From assembly GCA_045627365.1 (NCBI GenBank), contig JAZQNN010000051.1, positions 1 to 6,735 on the forward strand: a stretch of DNA of 6,735 nt, read 5' to 3'. This document shows positions 6,316 through 6,735 of this stretch, one piece after another; position 1 is the stretch's first letter, and the number at the start of each line of letters is the position of its first letter. The notes beneath the pieces were generated by a model. The model was not told the origin of the DNA. It saw nothing but the letters and a program-made list of their open reading frames with translations, and searched no databases. This DNA comes from RGIG5612 sp045627365 (GTDB taxonomy: Bacteria > Bacillota > Clostridia > Lachnospirales > Lachnospiraceae). The position numbers and the translations under genes were made by a program.

Positions 6316-6406
6316 TGTTGGGAAAATCGTGCACCAGCCCTCGAAAAAGGGTTGAAAATGCCTATTTTTGAAGAAAATCAGACCCTAGTGCACGATTTGC
6401 CCTGTT
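6316..6406. mobile_element. MITE-like inverted-repeat element, about 83 bp, with 4-bp flanking direct repeat
   Basis: The ends at 6320-6337 and 6385-6402 are inverted copies matching at 16 of 18 positions (GGG-n-AAATCGTGCAC-n-AG). The 11-bp core is perfect. TGTT is found immediately outside both ends (6316-6319 and 6403-6406), as expected for a target-site duplication. The 47-base interior holds two smaller hairpins, CCCT/AGGG (6338-6351) and AAAAT/ATTTT (6355-6368), so the whole element can fold as a three-helix structure. It has no open frame. It sits between the T-tract of the neighbouring terminator and the msrA promoter. It could be a non-autonomous transposon relic, a REP-like repeat, or a structured RNA or regulatory site. 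I do not recognise a named family. Confidence 0.55.
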
Positions 6407-6440
6407 AAAAAAACTCCCCGCACTTAAATACGGGGAGTTT
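6407..6440 (-). terminator. Strong Rho-independent terminator for minus-strand transcription
   Basis: A perfect 10-bp stem (AAACTCCCCG at 6411-6420 with CGGGGAGTTT at 6431-6440) encloses a 10-base loop. On the minus strand it runs into seven Ts (6413-6407). It ends leftward transcripts from the LRR-protein side and insulates msrA from them. It lies 128 bases past the LRR stop codon, unusually far, but only 28 bases past the stop of a short vestigial frame at 6469. Confidence 0.9.
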
Positions 6441-6567
6441 CATCGCTTATCTTATGCAGTTTCGAGAATTATTTATCGGCGATAGCTGCCTGCTCAGCTA
6501 TGTACTATCTGCACCAATCGGCTATTCAAAATAAGGTATTTTCAGTATAACGGTTCATCTGGAGGCT
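6441..6567. other. Intergenic stretch downstream of the LRR gene
   Basis: There is no intact gene here. It contains the ATAGCTG/CAGCTAT hairpin and the possible remnant frame, plus a small AT hairpin, AAAATA-AGG-TATTTT (6528-6542), about 26 bases after the LRR stop. Taken with 6253-6440, the 315 bases between msrA and the LRR gene hold only regulatory and repeat elements. Confidence 0.6.
6469..6504 (-). pseudogene. Possible vestigial C-terminus of a lost gene
   Basis: On the minus strand a short frame reads YIAEQAAIADK and then TAA (6471-6469), preceded by an in-frame TAG at 6507-6505. Its alanine-rich composition and its position at normal distance before the terminator suggest the tail of a former gene cut by recombination. 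The same bases form a 7-bp hairpin, ATAGCTG/CAGCTAT (6482-6488 and 6495-6501), which could itself explain the sequence. Eleven codons are too few to be sure. Confidence 0.2.
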
Positions 6568-6735
6568 TCAGTTCATGTGGATTTCCATGCTGTCCAGAGC
6601 GGTGTTGCCGTCCCCGATCGTTATCTTCTCCCAATTTGCCGCAGTGCCGTTATAGTTAATATTATCAACTGATATCCCCTCATAAAATACATATTCATCT
6701 ATCTTTTCCAGACCGGCCGGCAGCGTAAGCGATGT
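6568..6735 (-). CDS. C-terminal end of a BspA-type leucine-rich-repeat (LRR_5) surface protein, partial
   Basis: The last 55 codons of a minus-strand gene enter from the right edge and end at TGA (6570-6568). The translation begins TSLTLPAGLEKIDEYVF, the consensus of an LRR_5/BspA repeat. It continues with INYNGTAANWEKITIGDG, the cap module that usually follows such repeats in clostridial surface proteins, and ends DSMEIHMN. Such proteins are normally large, secreted and involved in adhesion or cell-surface contacts; that role is from the family, not this fragment. No anchor motif follows the cap, so attachment would depend on N-terminal domains outside the window. The family call is good, but the full architecture is unseen. 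Confidence 0.8.
   Translation of the reverse strand, partial: TSLTLPAGLEKIDEYVFYEGISVDNINYNGTAANWEKITIGDGNTALDSMEIHMN

Noticed and set aside
1..6735. CRISPR arrays, tRNA, rRNA or integrase attachment sites
   Set aside because: I saw no regularly spaced repeats, no tRNA cloverleaf with conserved arms, no rRNA-like stretch and no recombinase gene.

Overview
The window looks like chromosomal DNA from an anaerobic, gut- or rumen-type Clostridia (Bacillota) of roughly balanced GC. This rests on the clostridial form of MurG, a chromosomal TetM-like GTPase beside a YacP/Rae1-type NYN nuclease, a lipoprotein with two DUF6273-like domains, and the end of a BspA-type leucine-rich-repeat surface protein. 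Shine-Dalgarno sites and sigma-70-like -10 boxes are typical of Bacillota. No taxon below class can be named from this sequence alone.

Layout. Positions 1-3726 hold a minus-strand block read right to left: a TetM/EF-G-like translational GTPase (3726-1789), a Rae1-like NYN endonuclease domain (about 1788-1108), then murG (1044 to beyond the left edge). The GTPase and nuclease lie in the same reading frame and are separated by one TAA codon. Positions 3727-3862 are a divergent promoter region. On the plus strand follows a 631-residue secreted lipoprotein (3863-5758). It meets msrA tail to tail (minus, 6252-5764) with only five bases between the stops. From 6253 to 6567 is a non-coding stretch with the msrA promoter, an approximately 83-bp inverted-repeat element flanked by a 4-bp direct repeat, a strong intrinsic terminator for minus-strand transcription, and a possible gene remnant. 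The right edge (6735-6568, minus) is the C-terminus of an LRR_5/BspA-like protein.

How the genes may work together. The most interesting unit is the GTPase plus nuclease. TetM-like GTPases bind the ribosomal A-site region, and Bacillus subtilis Rae1 (YacP) cleaves mRNA in the A site. As I recall, related clostridial proteins carry both domains in one chain. Here an in-frame TAA interrupts that arrangement, and the downstream part has no convincing ribosome-binding site. The GTPase also lacks the TetM domain-IV tip sequence, so tetracycline resistance should not be assumed. MurG makes lipid II for cell-wall synthesis, MsrA repairs oxidised methionine, and the lipoprotein and LRR protein are cell-surface products; I see no direct functional link among these.
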